Source: an uncultured Blautia sp. (GTDB lineage Bacteria > Bacillota > Clostridia > Lachnospirales > Lachnospiraceae). Taken from it: a stretch of DNA of 47,946 bases. The translations under genes were made by a program, and so were the position numbers. This document shows positions 1-8,157 of this stretch, piece after piece. Under the pieces are notes generated by a model that was given only the letters and a program-made list of their open reading frames with translations, was not told the origin of the DNA and did no database searches. Position 1 is the first letter of the stretch; each line of letters opens with the position of its first letter. The stretch spans positions 1 to 47,946 of the forward strand of contig UQMI01000025.1 of the NCBI GenBank assembly GCA_900542045.1. The letters are read 5' to 3'.

Positions 1-48
1 AAGCACAGGGAGAAGAAGCGCCAGACGGCAAAACAGCCGGAGGAATAA
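1..48 (+). CDS. 3' end of an unidentified gene upstream of the DNA polymerase (partial)
   Basis: The first 16 codons form an open frame rich in Lys, Arg and Gln that ends at TAA (46-48). A GC-rich hairpin and then the DNA polymerase gene follow on the same strand. In related phage-like modules a DUF2815-type single-stranded-DNA-binding-like protein often precedes this polymerase, but the fragment is too short to identify, so that is only a guess from context. Confidence 0.35.
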   Translation, partial: KHREKKRQTAKQPEE

Positions 49-61
49 GCAATGCGCACCG

Positions 62-88
62 GGCGGCAGGAACAGAACCCCTGCCGCC
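62..88 (+). terminator. Intercistronic GC-rich hairpin before the DNA polymerase gene
   Basis: GGCGGCAGG (62-70) pairs with CCTGCCGCC (80-88) around a 9-nt loop, and the sequence then runs TGTTTC. It sits between the upstream stop codon and the polymerase ribosome binding site. The T-tract is weak, so it may act as a partial terminator or an RNA-processing and stability hairpin. Confidence 0.45.
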
Positions 89-113
89 TGTTTCATATGG
101 AGGTAACAGCACT

Positions 114-2102
114 ATGGCAATCCACACCCTATCAATCGACTTAGAGACCTTTTCCGATGTCGATTTGAAAAAATGCGGCGTGTATAAATACGCCGAGTCC
201 CCTGATTTTGAAATCCTGCTTTTCGGCGTGTCCGTGAACGGCGGTGAGGTCACCGTATATGACCTGGCATCCGGCTACACCGTACCGGAGGGGATCATCC
301 GGGCGCTTGCAGATGATTCTGTTATTAAGTGGGCGTACAATGCATCCTTCGAGCGGGTCTGCCTTTCCGTCTGGTTGAGACGGAACTATCCGCAGCACTT
401 CTCCTCCTACAGCATAGAGGAGGACACTGTCCGAAATTACCTTGACCCGTCCTCCTGGCGCTGCTCCCTGGTATGGGGCGCATACATGGGGCTGCCCCTC
501 TCTCTGGAGGGAATCGGCAAAGTCCTGAAGCTGGAAAATCAGAAGATGGCTGAGGGAAAGGCGCTCATCCGCTATTTCTGCGTCCCCTGCAAGCCTACCA
601 AGGCCAACGGCGGCAGGACGCGCAACCTCCCGGAGCATGACCCGGTGAAGTGGTCAACCTTCATCGCGTATAACAAGCGGGATGTGGAAACCGAAATGGC
701 GATCCAGCAGAAGCTGTCGAAATTCCCCGTGCCGGATTTCCTATGGGAGGAATACCATCTCGACCAGGAGATCAACGACCGGGGCATACAGCTTGACATG
801 GCGCTGGTGGAACAGATCATCGCCATCGATGAGCGTTCCAGGGAAGAACTCTCCGCAAAAATGCGGCAGCTTACCGCCCTGGAGAACCCGAACTCCGTCC
901 AGCAGATGAAGGAATGGCTCACAAAGCACGGCCTTGAGGTGGACTCCCTGGACAAGAAAGCCGTGAAGGAGCTTCTGAAAACCGTACCGTCGGAGCTTGC
1001 CGAGGTGCTGGAGCTGCGCCGGCAGCTTGCCAAGTCCTCTGTGAAGAAGTACCAGGCCATGCAGAACGCCGTATGTGCGGACGGCAGGGCAAGAGGGATG
1101 TTCCAGTTTTATGGCGCGAACCGCAGCGGCCGCTGGGCGGGCAGGCTGATCCAATTGCAGAACCTTCCACAGAACCACATGGCACATCTGGAGGACACGA
1201 GAAGCCTTGTCCGTTCCGGGGATTACGCCTTGCTCTCTGCACTGTATGACTCCGTGCCGGAAGTCCTGTCGGAACTCATCCGCACGGCATTTGTGCCGAG
1301 GAACGGGTACAAATTCATCGTTTCCGACTTCTCCGCTATCGAAGCCAGGGTGCTTTCCTTTTTGGCCGGCGAATCCTGGCGGCTGAAGGTCTTTGCGGAG
1401 AACGGCGACATCTACTGCGCCAGCGCCTCCGCCATGTTCCATGTGCCGGTGGAAAAGCACGGGCAGAACGCCCATCTGAGGCAGAAAGGCAAAATCGCCG
1501 AGTTGGCCCTGGGATACGGCGGATCGGTGGGCGCCCTCAAATCAATGGGCGCTTTGGAAATGGGGCTTGCCGAGGAGGAACTCCAGCCCCTTGTGGATGC
1601 GTGGCGTACCTCCAATCCGAACATCGTGCAGCTTTGGTGGGATGTGGACCATGCCGTAAAAACCACCGTCTGCCAGCGGCTGGACACGGAAACGCACGGC
1701 ATCCGGTTCCGTTACCGCAGCGGGATGCTGTTCATCATTCTGCCTTCCGGTCGGCAGCTCTGTTATGTGAAGCCCAAGATGGGGACAAACAAGTTTGGCG
1801 GCGATTCCGTCACCTATGAGGGCGTTGGCAGCACAAAGAAGTGGGAGCGCATCGAATCCTACGGCCCGAAATTCACGGAGAATGTCGTTCAGGCGATTTC
1901 AAGAGATATCCTCATGTATGCCATGCGGACGCTGTCCCACTGTTTTATCGTCGGCCATGTCCACGATGAGTTAATCATTGAGTGCGGCATGGATGTCTCC
2001 CTGGATGCCGTATGCGATCAGATGGGAAGGACGCCGCCGTGGATAGAGGGGCTGAATCTCCGGGCGGACGGCTATGAAACCATGTTTTACAAGAAGGACT
2101 GA
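114..2102 (+). CDS. Phage-type family A DNA polymerase with 3'-5' exonuclease domain
   Basis: A 662-residue replicative polymerase of the kind carried by phages and some integrative elements. The DEDD exonuclease is visible at the N-terminus: Exo I as D9-L-E11-T, and Exo III as Y186-N-K-R-D190. The polymerase motifs are intact: motif A as S404-D405-F-S-A-I-E-A-R412 (metal-binding D405), motif B around the RQKGKIAELALGYGG stretch, and motif C as H617-D618-E619. There is no 5'-nuclease domain, unlike cellular PolA. GGAGG lies nine bases before the ATG. It is followed by a strong convergent terminator shared with the sigma-like gene on the other strand. It probably replicates the element, and all catalytic residues appear present. 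Confidence 0.9.
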   Translation: MAIHTLSIDLETFSDVDLKKCGVYKYAESPDFEILLFGVSVNGGEVTVYDLASGYTVPEGIIRALADDSVIKWAYNASFERVCLSVWLRRNYPQHFSSYSIEEDTVRNYLDPSSWRCSLVWGAYMGLPLSLEGIGKVLKLENQKMAEGKALIRYFCVPCKPTKANGGRTRNLPEHDPVKWSTFIAYNKRDVETEMAIQQKLSKFPVPDFLWEEYHLDQEINDRGIQLDMALVEQIIAIDERSREELSAKMRQLTALENPNSVQQMKEWLTKHGLEVDSLDKKAVKELLKTVPSELAEVLELRRQLAKSSVKKYQAMQNAVCADGRARGMFQFYGANRSGRWAGRLIQLQNLPQNHMAHLEDTRSLVRSGDYALLSALYDSVPEVLSELIRTAFVPRNGYKFIVSDFSAIEARVLSFLAGESWRLKVFAENGDIYCASASAMFHVPVEKHGQNAHLRQKGKIAELALGYGGSVGALKSMGALEMGLAEEELQPLVDAWRTSNPNIVQLWWDVDHAVKTTVCQRLDTETHGIRFRYRSGMLFIILPSGRQLCYVKPKMGTNKFGGDSVTYEGVGSTKKWERIESYGPKFTENVVQAISRDILMYAMRTLSHCFIVGHVHDELIIECGMDVSLDAVCDQMGRTPPWIEGLNLRADGYETMFYKKD

Positions 2103-2106
2103 AAAA

Positions 2107-2145
2107 GGCGGTGCCTATCGTAATGATAAGCACCGCCCGCTTTTT
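2107..2145. terminator. Bidirectional terminator between DNA polymerase and sigma-like gene
   Basis: GGCGGTGC (2107-2114) pairs with GCACCGCC (2130-2137), with TATC/GATA extending the stem inside. It is flanked by A5 on the left and T5 (2141-2145) on the right, so it can stop transcription from both convergent genes. The T-run overlaps the stop codon of the minus-strand gene. Confidence 0.8.
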
Positions 2146-2749
2146 AACGGTTGAAGATATCCTTTACCAGCGGCTGCACCAGGCTGCGAATTTTCTTAAT
2201 GTCATCCGACACCGTCCGCTGCTTGATGCCAAGCTCGTCCGCCATTTCCTGCTGGGTGGCTCCATCGTAGAGTAGGCGGAAGATCCTGCCGTACTTCGGC
2301 TTGATTTCTGTCAGCATGGCGATAAGGTCTTCCAGAATGGTTTCATAAATCACATCATCCTCAAATGACCCTTCAGCAATCGGCTCCGCACCCTCATCCA
2401 TCAGTACGGAGAGCGAAGCTGGCTTATTCCGCTCACGGCTAGCCTCTGAGAAGTGCTTGCACTCCTCACAGCGGTTGCTTTCCGGGCAGCGGATGAGTCG
2501 GCCGTTTTTGCCTTTGACCATACAACGGCCATCCCGGTCCTCGCGTTTGATCTCTGCCCAAATTGGAGCCATGTACGCCTTGTACTCTTCTTCGGTAGCA
2601 TCTACCATGACCACCCGGCACTTGCGGTTGCCGATGCGACGCCAGGTGACATCCTCCTGCTTGATGCCAAAATCGCGGATGACCTCATCGGTTACTACCA
2701 TTGGGATCTGATACTGCTTGTCCTGCTTTTTACTCTGTTTTGCTTTCAT
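2144..2749 (-). CDS. Sigma-70 region 4-like HTH protein of a mobile element
   Basis: A 201-residue protein. The C-terminal third (about 135-195) resembles sigma-70 region 4: an acidic stretch, a helix with KPKYGRIFRLLYDG, then an HTH with QQEMADELGIKQRTVSDDIKKIRSL. The middle holds a Cys-rich patch (C at 'RCMVK', then CPESNRCEECKH) that could bind zinc. The N-terminus is Lys/Gln-rich and has no match I recognise. Short sigma-like proteins of this build are frequent in Firmicute prophages and conjugative elements, where they drive late or transfer genes. It is transcribed away from the defence operon. Its promoter would lie in the 2750-3000 stretch. Sigma function is an inference; a simple HTH regulator is the alternative. 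Confidence 0.6.
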   Translation of the reverse strand: MKAKQSKKQDKQYQIPMVVTDEVIRDFGIKQEDVTWRRIGNRKCRVVMVDATEEEYKAYMAPIWAEIKREDRDGRCMVKGKNGRLIRCPESNRCEECKHFSEASRERNKPASLSVLMDEGAEPIAEGSFEDDVIYETILEDLIAMLTEIKPKYGRIFRLLYDGATQQEMADELGIKQRTVSDDIKKIRSLVQPLVKDIFNR

Positions 2750-3220
2750 TTCGTGTCCTTTCCGTCCGGGTCAAAGGACGGTGGGACACAAAAGAGCCTG
2801 CGGCTGAAGACACCCACAGACTCCGCCAATCCGAAAATGAACGCCAAAAGTCAACGGTGGGGCATCTTCACTCGGAGCGCAGTCTTTATCACTGCGTCCA
2901 AGGTCTTATGCATCCCATCGTCCTAATGGCCATCTCGGACTATTGAGATTTATTTCTGGATGTCAGTTCTGCAAATGCGAAAATAAACTCGCTTTTACAG
3001 ATGTGAATTCTGGATTAGGGGTAGAATGTTTCACACAGTTGTGCTATAATTAGAAATCATCTCTCCATGTCCCGAAAACACATTTCCGACTTCCCCGTAC
3101 CCCCTGTTTTCAGAAGGCACGTCCCTTATCTAAGGGCTGAATCCATTATAAAATACATGGTCGGTTAAGGCGGGTTCCGTTGGGTTGGCATGGGTAGGCT
3201 TGGGTAGAAAGGATGAGGGT
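2750..3220. other. Gene-free stretch with the likely promoter of the defence operon
   Basis: This 470-base gap separates divergent genes. Open frames in it look like noise. A TATAAT box at 3045-3050 on the plus strand is the best -10 for the downstream operon, but the hexamer 17 bases upstream (TAGAAT) is a poor -35, which fits a regulated promoter. The last 45 bases contain imperfect repeats of TGGGTAGG/TTGGGTAG before the ribosome binding site. The 2760-2940 part holds nothing else I can name. Confidence 0.4.
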
Positions 3221-3793
3221 ATGAAGTTTAAAGACTTTGCACATTTGCTGTATCCCAGCATCGGAGCCGGGAGCAGTACTCACGCCTTTACCCGTTCCTT
3301 ATTTGAAGCAATCGTCACTGAAGACGGCTTGGATATTCTCAACGGGTACAATAATGAATCCTTTAAGGCGTATTACAACGGAAATACAAAGATCTCCGGC
3401 CTGGCAAGAAAAATCAGCCCCTATGTAGAACCATTTGGATTTTCCGAATACATCGGAAGTTTTCAGGATTGCGCTATTCAAGGGCTGTGCGAGGTGTTCC
3501 AGAAATATATCCCAGACATCAATTTACACAATGCTGCGGATAAGCTGGCGGACCTGTTCGCTTCCATCATCAGAGAGGCGGCTGCTGCCACAAGAAAATC
3601 GCCGGGGAAATCGGCGCAAACAGACAGCGATGCAGAATCTATAGAGGCGGAGGTCGTGGATGACGAAATGCCATCAGGTGCCGCCGGAGAAGACAAAAAA
3701 ATAACCGTTATTCAGCAGCAGACAAATGTTATCCAAAACGGGGATCACAATGTCAATCTGACGAATAACGGTACAATCAATTTTCACTTTTGA
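3221..3793 (+). CDS. Unknown protein with C-terminal amyloid-like motif, first gene of defence operon
   Basis: A 190-residue protein of unrecognised family. The ATG at 3221 (MKFKDF) is preferred over an upstream TTG because the purine-rich AAAGGATGAGGGT precedes it. Residues 1 to about 125 look like a compact, mostly helical domain (conserved-looking FKAYYNGNTKISGLARKI, then AADKLADLFASII). An Ala/Glu/Asp-rich linker follows (about 126-160). The last 22 residues (169-190) are polar and strand-forming: V170-x-Q172-x-G174-x-x-N177-V-x-x-T181-N182-x-G184-x-I-N187. The same pattern occurs at residues 18-37 of the next gene product. A C-terminal motif paired with an N-terminal motif in the neighbour is how bacterial amyloid signalling sequences connect receptors and effectors. 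The function is unknown; the stop is 12 bases from the next start. Confidence 0.7.
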   Translation: MKFKDFAHLLYPSIGAGSSTHAFTRSLFEAIVTEDGLDILNGYNNESFKAYYNGNTKISGLARKISPYVEPFGFSEYIGSFQDCAIQGLCEVFQKYIPDINLHNAADKLADLFASIIREAAAATRKSPGKSAQTDSDAESIEAEVVDDEMPSGAAGEDKKITVIQQQTNVIQNGDHNVNLTNNGTINFHF

Positions 3794-3805
3794 TGGAGGC
3801 GGCTT

Positions 3806-4453
3806 ATGAATAACGAACTAATTCCGAAAACATCAATGCCTCCTGCGGCACAAAAAGTTGAGCAGACCGGCTCTACGAACGTCCATGTCACAAACCAGGG
3901 CGGCGGCGTGGTTAATATCAACTACAATTACCAACAGCCCGGCGGAAGTAACAGTGCCGAGCAGCTCATGGCAATACAGTCCTTCAGCAAGGAGTACTAT
4001 CAGCTTCTTGTTACATGCGAAGAGGATGTATTTATCAATAATATTGTGACTGTAACTGCCAGCCGCGCTCTGAGCCAGCATCTTGTTCCGCCGGAAATTC
4101 TGGAGCGTTGTTCATCCCTGTCCGATGCAGGAGTTGCGGAATTAAAAACATTCCCAGCCCTTATCTGTCGGGAAAATACTGAACTTGGGGGTAAAACCGA
4201 TCCAAACCAGTGGGCGGTCTATGGCTACATTAGAAGGGTCAAAAAAGAAGGAAAGAACATTAAAGTTGCTTTCCAGCCCATATCCGCCATTAACCAGCAG
4301 CTACTGTGCGCAAAAAAGAACGCCATCTATTTTGATCTTAATATGGACTGCGCTATCACGGATTTGAACTTCAGTGCATGGTCCGTACATAAGGTCAATC
4401 TTTTTGAGGCATTTGACGAGGCTGGGCTTACCGCCCTCCCAAGACCGAGCTAA
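3806..4453 (+). CDS. Unknown protein with N-terminal amyloid-like motif, second gene of defence operon
   Basis: A 215-residue protein without a family I can name. GGAGG lies six bases before the ATG. Residues 1-17 are a Pro/Lys leader. Residues 18-42 form a Gln/Asn/Gly/Val-rich strand-prone segment, V18-x-Q20-x-G22-x-x-N25-V-x-x-T29-N30-x-G32, followed by VVNINYNY, which matches the C-terminal tail of the preceding protein at nine aligned positions. A globular domain of about 160 residues follows with mixed alpha/beta character, including 'TVTASRALSQHLVPPEIL' and a C-terminal beta-rich part. No signal peptide or membrane segment is evident. It sits 12 bases after the first gene and 14 before the ATPase gene, so the three are almost surely co-transcribed and probably work together. 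Confidence 0.7.
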   Translation: MNNELIPKTSMPPAAQKVEQTGSTNVHVTNQGGGVVNINYNYQQPGGSNSAEQLMAIQSFSKEYYQLLVTCEEDVFINNIVTVTASRALSQHLVPPEILERCSSLSDAGVAELKTFPALICRENTELGGKTDPNQWAVYGYIRRVKKEGKNIKVAFQPISAINQQLLCAKKNAIYFDLNMDCAITDLNFSAWSVHKVNLFEAFDEAGLTALPRPS

Positions 4454-4467
4454 CAGGGAGGAATATC

Positions 4468-6798
4468 ATGCCAGATAAATTACCCAGTGAAATTATACGG
4501 ATTACTCTCGATGACGCCACATATAAAGGCACCGGCGCTGCCATTGCCCCAACTTACATCAATTATTTCTTTGGCAACAATGGAACGGGAAAAACAACCA
4601 TAGCAAAAGCAATAAAAACCGGCTCTGGGGTAATCTATGCCCCTGGCAAAGCTGCTGCGGATTATCTCCCCCTTGTATACGACCAGGATTTTATTGATGC
4701 CAATATGAGGAACTACCACAATCTTCCTGGCGTTTTTACCATGAATGAGGCAAATGTAAAAATACAGGAACAGATTGACAGGAAGGCCGCTGAACAGAAA
4801 AAGGCACAAAAAATCTCTTCGGATGCTTTCGCTGAAAAGGATAAAAAAGCTAAAACGAAAGCTGCTTTGGAAAAACAGCTATATAAGGACTGTTGGGACA
4901 AAACAGAGGAACTGCGCACTGTATTCGAAGCGACTCAGGAGGGCAAGAAAGGGTCAAAACAGAAATTTGCCGAAGAGGTAAAACGCCACTCTCCCATACA
5001 GCATGATGTTGAAGAATTGAAGCGGATGTATGACTCTGTCTATTCTTCTACGGCAAAGCGGTATGGCAGATTTAGCGTAGTCAGTGATGTTTCTGCCCTT
5101 GACCGCATCTCTGGCTGTGACATTCTTTCCCTTGCGATTGTGAATACCTCAAACACGCCATTTGCAGACTTTCTGAAAGAAGTCGGGTCAACTGAATGGG
5201 TGCGCCAAGGCCATGCAGATTACCATGAAAAGGCAGGTGGAAAATGCCCGTATTGTTCCCGAGACCTCCCTCAGAATTTTGAAGAAATGCTGGCCGCAAG
5301 TTTTGATACACAGTATCAAACAAACCTTCAGAAGCTGGACGCTTTCCTGGCTGCTTATCGGGATATGGCAAATGCCCTGTTCGTCCCGTTGAGTCGGCTG
5401 CCGGATGAGGTTTACCCTGTAATCGACACAAAGCCTTATCACGACAAGCTCACTGCAGTAAAGGCAGTAATAGCCGAAAATATTGAAAAAATCAAAAGCA
5501 AGGTGGTGGAACCGTCTAAAATCATCGCCTTGGACGAGGTTGAACCGCTTCTCCAGGAGCTTTCGGACATCATCAGCAGCTTTAACCGCCTGATAGACGC
5601 CAATAATGATATTGTGTCCGCCGGGCCGAAAAAGAAAGCCGAGTGCAAAAAAGCCGTTTTTGAGCAAATCGCCTATACTTTAAAAGATGTCCTGGAAGCC
5701 TATGCGCGAAGCGAATCAGCCCTTGATGCAGAAATACAGGCGCAGCAGGATATCATAAATACACAGAAAGGGGTACTTGACCAGCTAAAAGAGGATCTGC
5801 GTATTTTAAATAGCCAGACCGTGGAAACTGAAACTGCGATGAAAAGCATAAACACCATGCTCCGCGACTCTGGATTCCAGGGATTTGAACTGCGGCCCCG
5901 GCATGAAGAAATCATCCGCCCCGATGGTTCTGTAGAGTGCGTTGTCCCAACCCCAGCCATCAATTACGAGGTCGTGCGCACGGATACAGGCAAGATTGCG
6001 GAGAACCTCAGCGAGGGAGAAAAGAATTTCATCGCGTTTCTATATTTCCAACAGCTTGTATTTGGAAGGGAAAGCGCAGACGGCGATACACGGGAGAAAA
6101 TTGTTGTCATCGATGACCCCGTTTCGAGCATGGACAGCAGTGCGCTCTTTATTGTGAGTGCACAGATCAGGAAAATGATCGAAGTGTGCCGGAACAATGC
6201 AGATAACAGAAATCCTGTAGTTTCCGGGAACTTTATCAAGCAAATTTTTATTTTGACTCATAACGCTTATTTCCACAGGGAAGTCACCTATGCTTACGCC
6301 AACCGCTATGACTTTGTTTCCTTTTATCTGATTCGTAAAACGGACAACAAGTCCTCTATACGGCTGTGTGACTGTCCAAACCCCGACTGCCCTTCAGAGC
6401 GAATGAATGTAAATCCGGTCAAAAATTCTTATGCAGCTCTGTGGGATGAATATAAGGATGCTTCGTCCGGTATTCCCCTTATGAGCATTATCCGGAGAAT
6501 CCTGGAATATTACTTTCTGCAGCTTTGCGGGTATGAGGGCAGTGACTTGCGAAAGAGGATACTCGAAGAGAATAAGGACGCCTTTACCCACGATGATTTT
6601 GGCAATGAGGATTTCTCTAAATTTGAACTGGCGTCCGCCATGCTTTCGTACATTGCCGCCAATTCGTCCGGCATAAATGATGGTATGCATTATGTGGACG
6701 ACTGCATAGACGTCCAGCAGTGCAGAGATACTTTCCAGATGATTTTCCATCACATGGGGCAAGACCAACATTATGAAATGATGATGGGTATGAAATAA
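4468..6798 (+). CDS. RloC/PrrC-like AAA_13 ATPase with CxxC hook and candidate ribonuclease end
   Basis: A 776-residue SMC/Rad50-like ABC ATPase of the AAA_13 type, the family that includes the tRNA anticodon nucleases PrrC and RloC. Walker A is G36-N-N-G-T-G-K42-T43, the ABC signature is L514-S-E-G-E-K519, and Walker B is VVI548-D549-D550-P. Between them lie coiled-coil-rich segments (about 95-170 and 400-450) and a C260-P-Y-C263 motif like the RloC/Rad50 zinc hook. C634, C636 and C641 form a second Cys cluster. The C-terminus has R676-x3-E680 and H741 in an NDGMH context, which resembles the Arg-Glu-His triad reported for PrrC, although E-to-H spacing is longer. ATPase function is clear; anticodon nuclease activity is inferred. 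GGGAGG precedes the ATG, and the XRE gene starts 15 bases after the stop. Confidence 0.85.
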   Translation: MPDKLPSEIIRITLDDATYKGTGAAIAPTYINYFFGNNGTGKTTIAKAIKTGSGVIYAPGKAAADYLPLVYDQDFIDANMRNYHNLPGVFTMNEANVKIQEQIDRKAAEQKKAQKISSDAFAEKDKKAKTKAALEKQLYKDCWDKTEELRTVFEATQEGKKGSKQKFAEEVKRHSPIQHDVEELKRMYDSVYSSTAKRYGRFSVVSDVSALDRISGCDILSLAIVNTSNTPFADFLKEVGSTEWVRQGHADYHEKAGGKCPYCSRDLPQNFEEMLAASFDTQYQTNLQKLDAFLAAYRDMANALFVPLSRLPDEVYPVIDTKPYHDKLTAVKAVIAENIEKIKSKVVEPSKIIALDEVEPLLQELSDIISSFNRLIDANNDIVSAGPKKKAECKKAVFEQIAYTLKDVLEAYARSESALDAEIQAQQDIINTQKGVLDQLKEDLRILNSQTVETETAMKSINTMLRDSGFQGFELRPRHEEIIRPDGSVECVVPTPAINYEVVRTDTGKIAENLSEGEKNFIAFLYFQQLVFGRESADGDTREKIVVIDDPVSSMDSSALFIVSAQIRKMIEVCRNNADNRNPVVSGNFIKQIFILTHNAYFHREVTYAYANRYDFVSFYLIRKTDNKSSIRLCDCPNPDCPSERMNVNPVKNSYAALWDEYKDASSGIPLMSIIRRILEYYFLQLCGYEGSDLRKRILEENKDAFTHDDFGNEDFSKFELASAMLSYIAANSSGINDGMHYVDDCIDVQQCRDTFQMIFHHMGQDQHYEMMMGMK

Positions 6799-6813
6799 TG
6801 AGGAGGCAAACAA

Positions 6814-7029
6814 GTGCATATCAGTTATAACAAGCTATGGAAACTTCTTATTGACAAGAACATGACTAAGATGGAGCTAAAAGATGCCGCTGGTATCAGC
6901 GCCGCATCTATTGCGAAACTTGGCAAAGGCGGAAACATTACTACAGACGTTCTTTTGAAAATATGTGAAACACTGGGCTGTCACATAGAGGACATCCTCG
7001 AAACAATTGACGATCAGGAGGAAAAATAA
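6814..7029 (+). CDS. Small XRE-family HTH regulator
   Basis: A 71-residue Cro/CI-type DNA-binding protein consisting of little beyond the HTH: helices around LWKLLIDKNM, TKMELKDAAGIS, and the recognition helix ASIAKLGKGG, then VLLKICETLGCHIEDIL. It starts at GTG (6814) with GAGGAGG seven bases upstream. Its stop is one base before the endonuclease ATG, so translation is probably coupled. Small XRE proteins next to type II restriction genes often act as controller (C) proteins delaying endonuclease expression; by position it could also regulate the upstream ATPase genes. Which promoter it binds is not shown by the sequence. Confidence 0.85.
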   Translation: MHISYNKLWKLLIDKNMTKMELKDAAGISAASIAKLGKGGNITTDVLLKICETLGCHIEDILETIDDQEEK

Positions 7030-7030
7030 A

Positions 7031-8113
7031 ATGGCTATCTATTACGAACAGTCAAAGGTTCTTCTCAACAACTCATACGAAAAAGCTGCCCAGGAACTTC
7101 CGGCAGCCGTGACTCAATATATCACAGACAATAAGGATGCGCTGGATACAATCTTTTCCTCAAAAACACAGACCTACCGCGAGGTCCTGCTGGGCTGCGC
7201 AGTAGCAAGGTATCAGGACAGGAGCTGCAATATCCGGCACCCCTATGTCAAACAGGGCGAGGACGCTTTTAATGGGCGTACTCTGGATGAGAAGGCAGTC
7301 AATCCGTTCCTGTTTTCAAAGCAGATCCCTTGTTCCAAAGGTCCTTATCTGGCGACTTTCCGCAGGAATGTTACTTTCACTGAAGATACAAGGGATGGAT
7401 TGCGCGATAAGGAAGGCTTTGACGCTTTGCTGTCACTGATTTCCACCTTGGAGGCTGTGTCCGAAAGTGACGAGGTGGAAACGATCATCATTGCCTTATT
7501 GAAGTGCTTTATCGACCTCCGTGAGCAGTCGATTGTCCGACTTGTTCCAATCCGCCGACTCCGCATCGATCAGTACCGTATGTTCCTAAACAAACTACAG
7601 CATCGCCAGAGCGGCGGCCTTATTCCCATGCTCCTGACGGATGCCGTCTTCTCCACTATCAACGGTCAGATGAATGCGGGGTGGACCATAGAACGCCAGG
7701 AGATCAACGCCGCAGATGGTGCGACCGGCGCACCAGGTGATATTACGATTTACAAGGATGGAGCGATCTTTAAAGCCATTGAAGTTACTGAGCGGCCAAT
7801 AGACGGCTCCCGCGTTGATTCCACTTTCTCCACAAAAATCACACTGAACAACGCCGCTGAGTACTTATTCGTTTATACAAACGACCTTCCAAGGGAAAAT
7901 GCGCTGGAACGAGCAAAAGCGTATTTTGCGCAGGGGTATAATATCAATTTCGCTTCCATCACAGATTTAACCATCCACATCCTGCTTTCTGGAGATGAGG
8001 CATTTCGGACTGCATACAATGAAAGAATGTTTGAACTGTTCAATGCCCAGGATGTACAAGCAACGATTAAGGTAGCTTGGAACGATGCCTTGACCGAAGC
8101 AATGCAGGCATAA
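7031..8113 (+). CDS. SacI-like type II restriction endonuclease
   Basis: A 360-residue protein. I choose ATG 7031 because AGGAGG lies nine bases upstream, inside the end of the XRE gene. Its sequence suggests the SacI restriction endonuclease family, recalled from knowledge rather than searched. A possible PD-(D/E)XK core is P-G-D237-I-T-I-Y ... A-I-E251-V-T253-E, where the usual Lys is replaced by Thr. The preceding N-terminal half is helical with several Arg/Tyr-rich segments. The neighbouring convergent C5 methyltransferase and upstream small HTH protein make a restriction-modification set. SacI itself cuts GAGCTC, but specificity here cannot be read from sequence alone. Confidence 0.7.
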   Translation: MAIYYEQSKVLLNNSYEKAAQELPAAVTQYITDNKDALDTIFSSKTQTYREVLLGCAVARYQDRSCNIRHPYVKQGEDAFNGRTLDEKAVNPFLFSKQIPCSKGPYLATFRRNVTFTEDTRDGLRDKEGFDALLSLISTLEAVSESDEVETIIIALLKCFIDLREQSIVRLVPIRRLRIDQYRMFLNKLQHRQSGGLIPMLLTDAVFSTINGQMNAGWTIERQEINAADGATGAPGDITIYKDGAIFKAIEVTERPIDGSRVDSTFSTKITLNNAAEYLFVYTNDLPRENALERAKAYFAQGYNINFASITDLTIHILLSGDEAFRTAYNERMFELFNAQDVQATIKVAWNDALTEAMQA

Positions 8114-8117
8114 AAAA

Positions 8118-8153
8118 CGGGAATGTGTACCACATTAAGGTAACACATTCCCG
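8118..8153. terminator. Bidirectional terminator between endonuclease and methyltransferase genes
   Basis: CGGGAATGTGTACC pairs with GGTAACACATTCCCG with one bulged base and a seven-base loop. A6 precedes and CTTTTT follows, so it works for both convergent genes. The T-tract overlaps the methyltransferase stop codon. Confidence 0.85.
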
Positions 8154-8157
8154 CTTT

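Noticed and set aside
2453..2946. Plus-strand frames in and beyond the sigma-like gene
   Set aside because: They overlap a gene with a recognisable HTH and lack ribosome binding sites.
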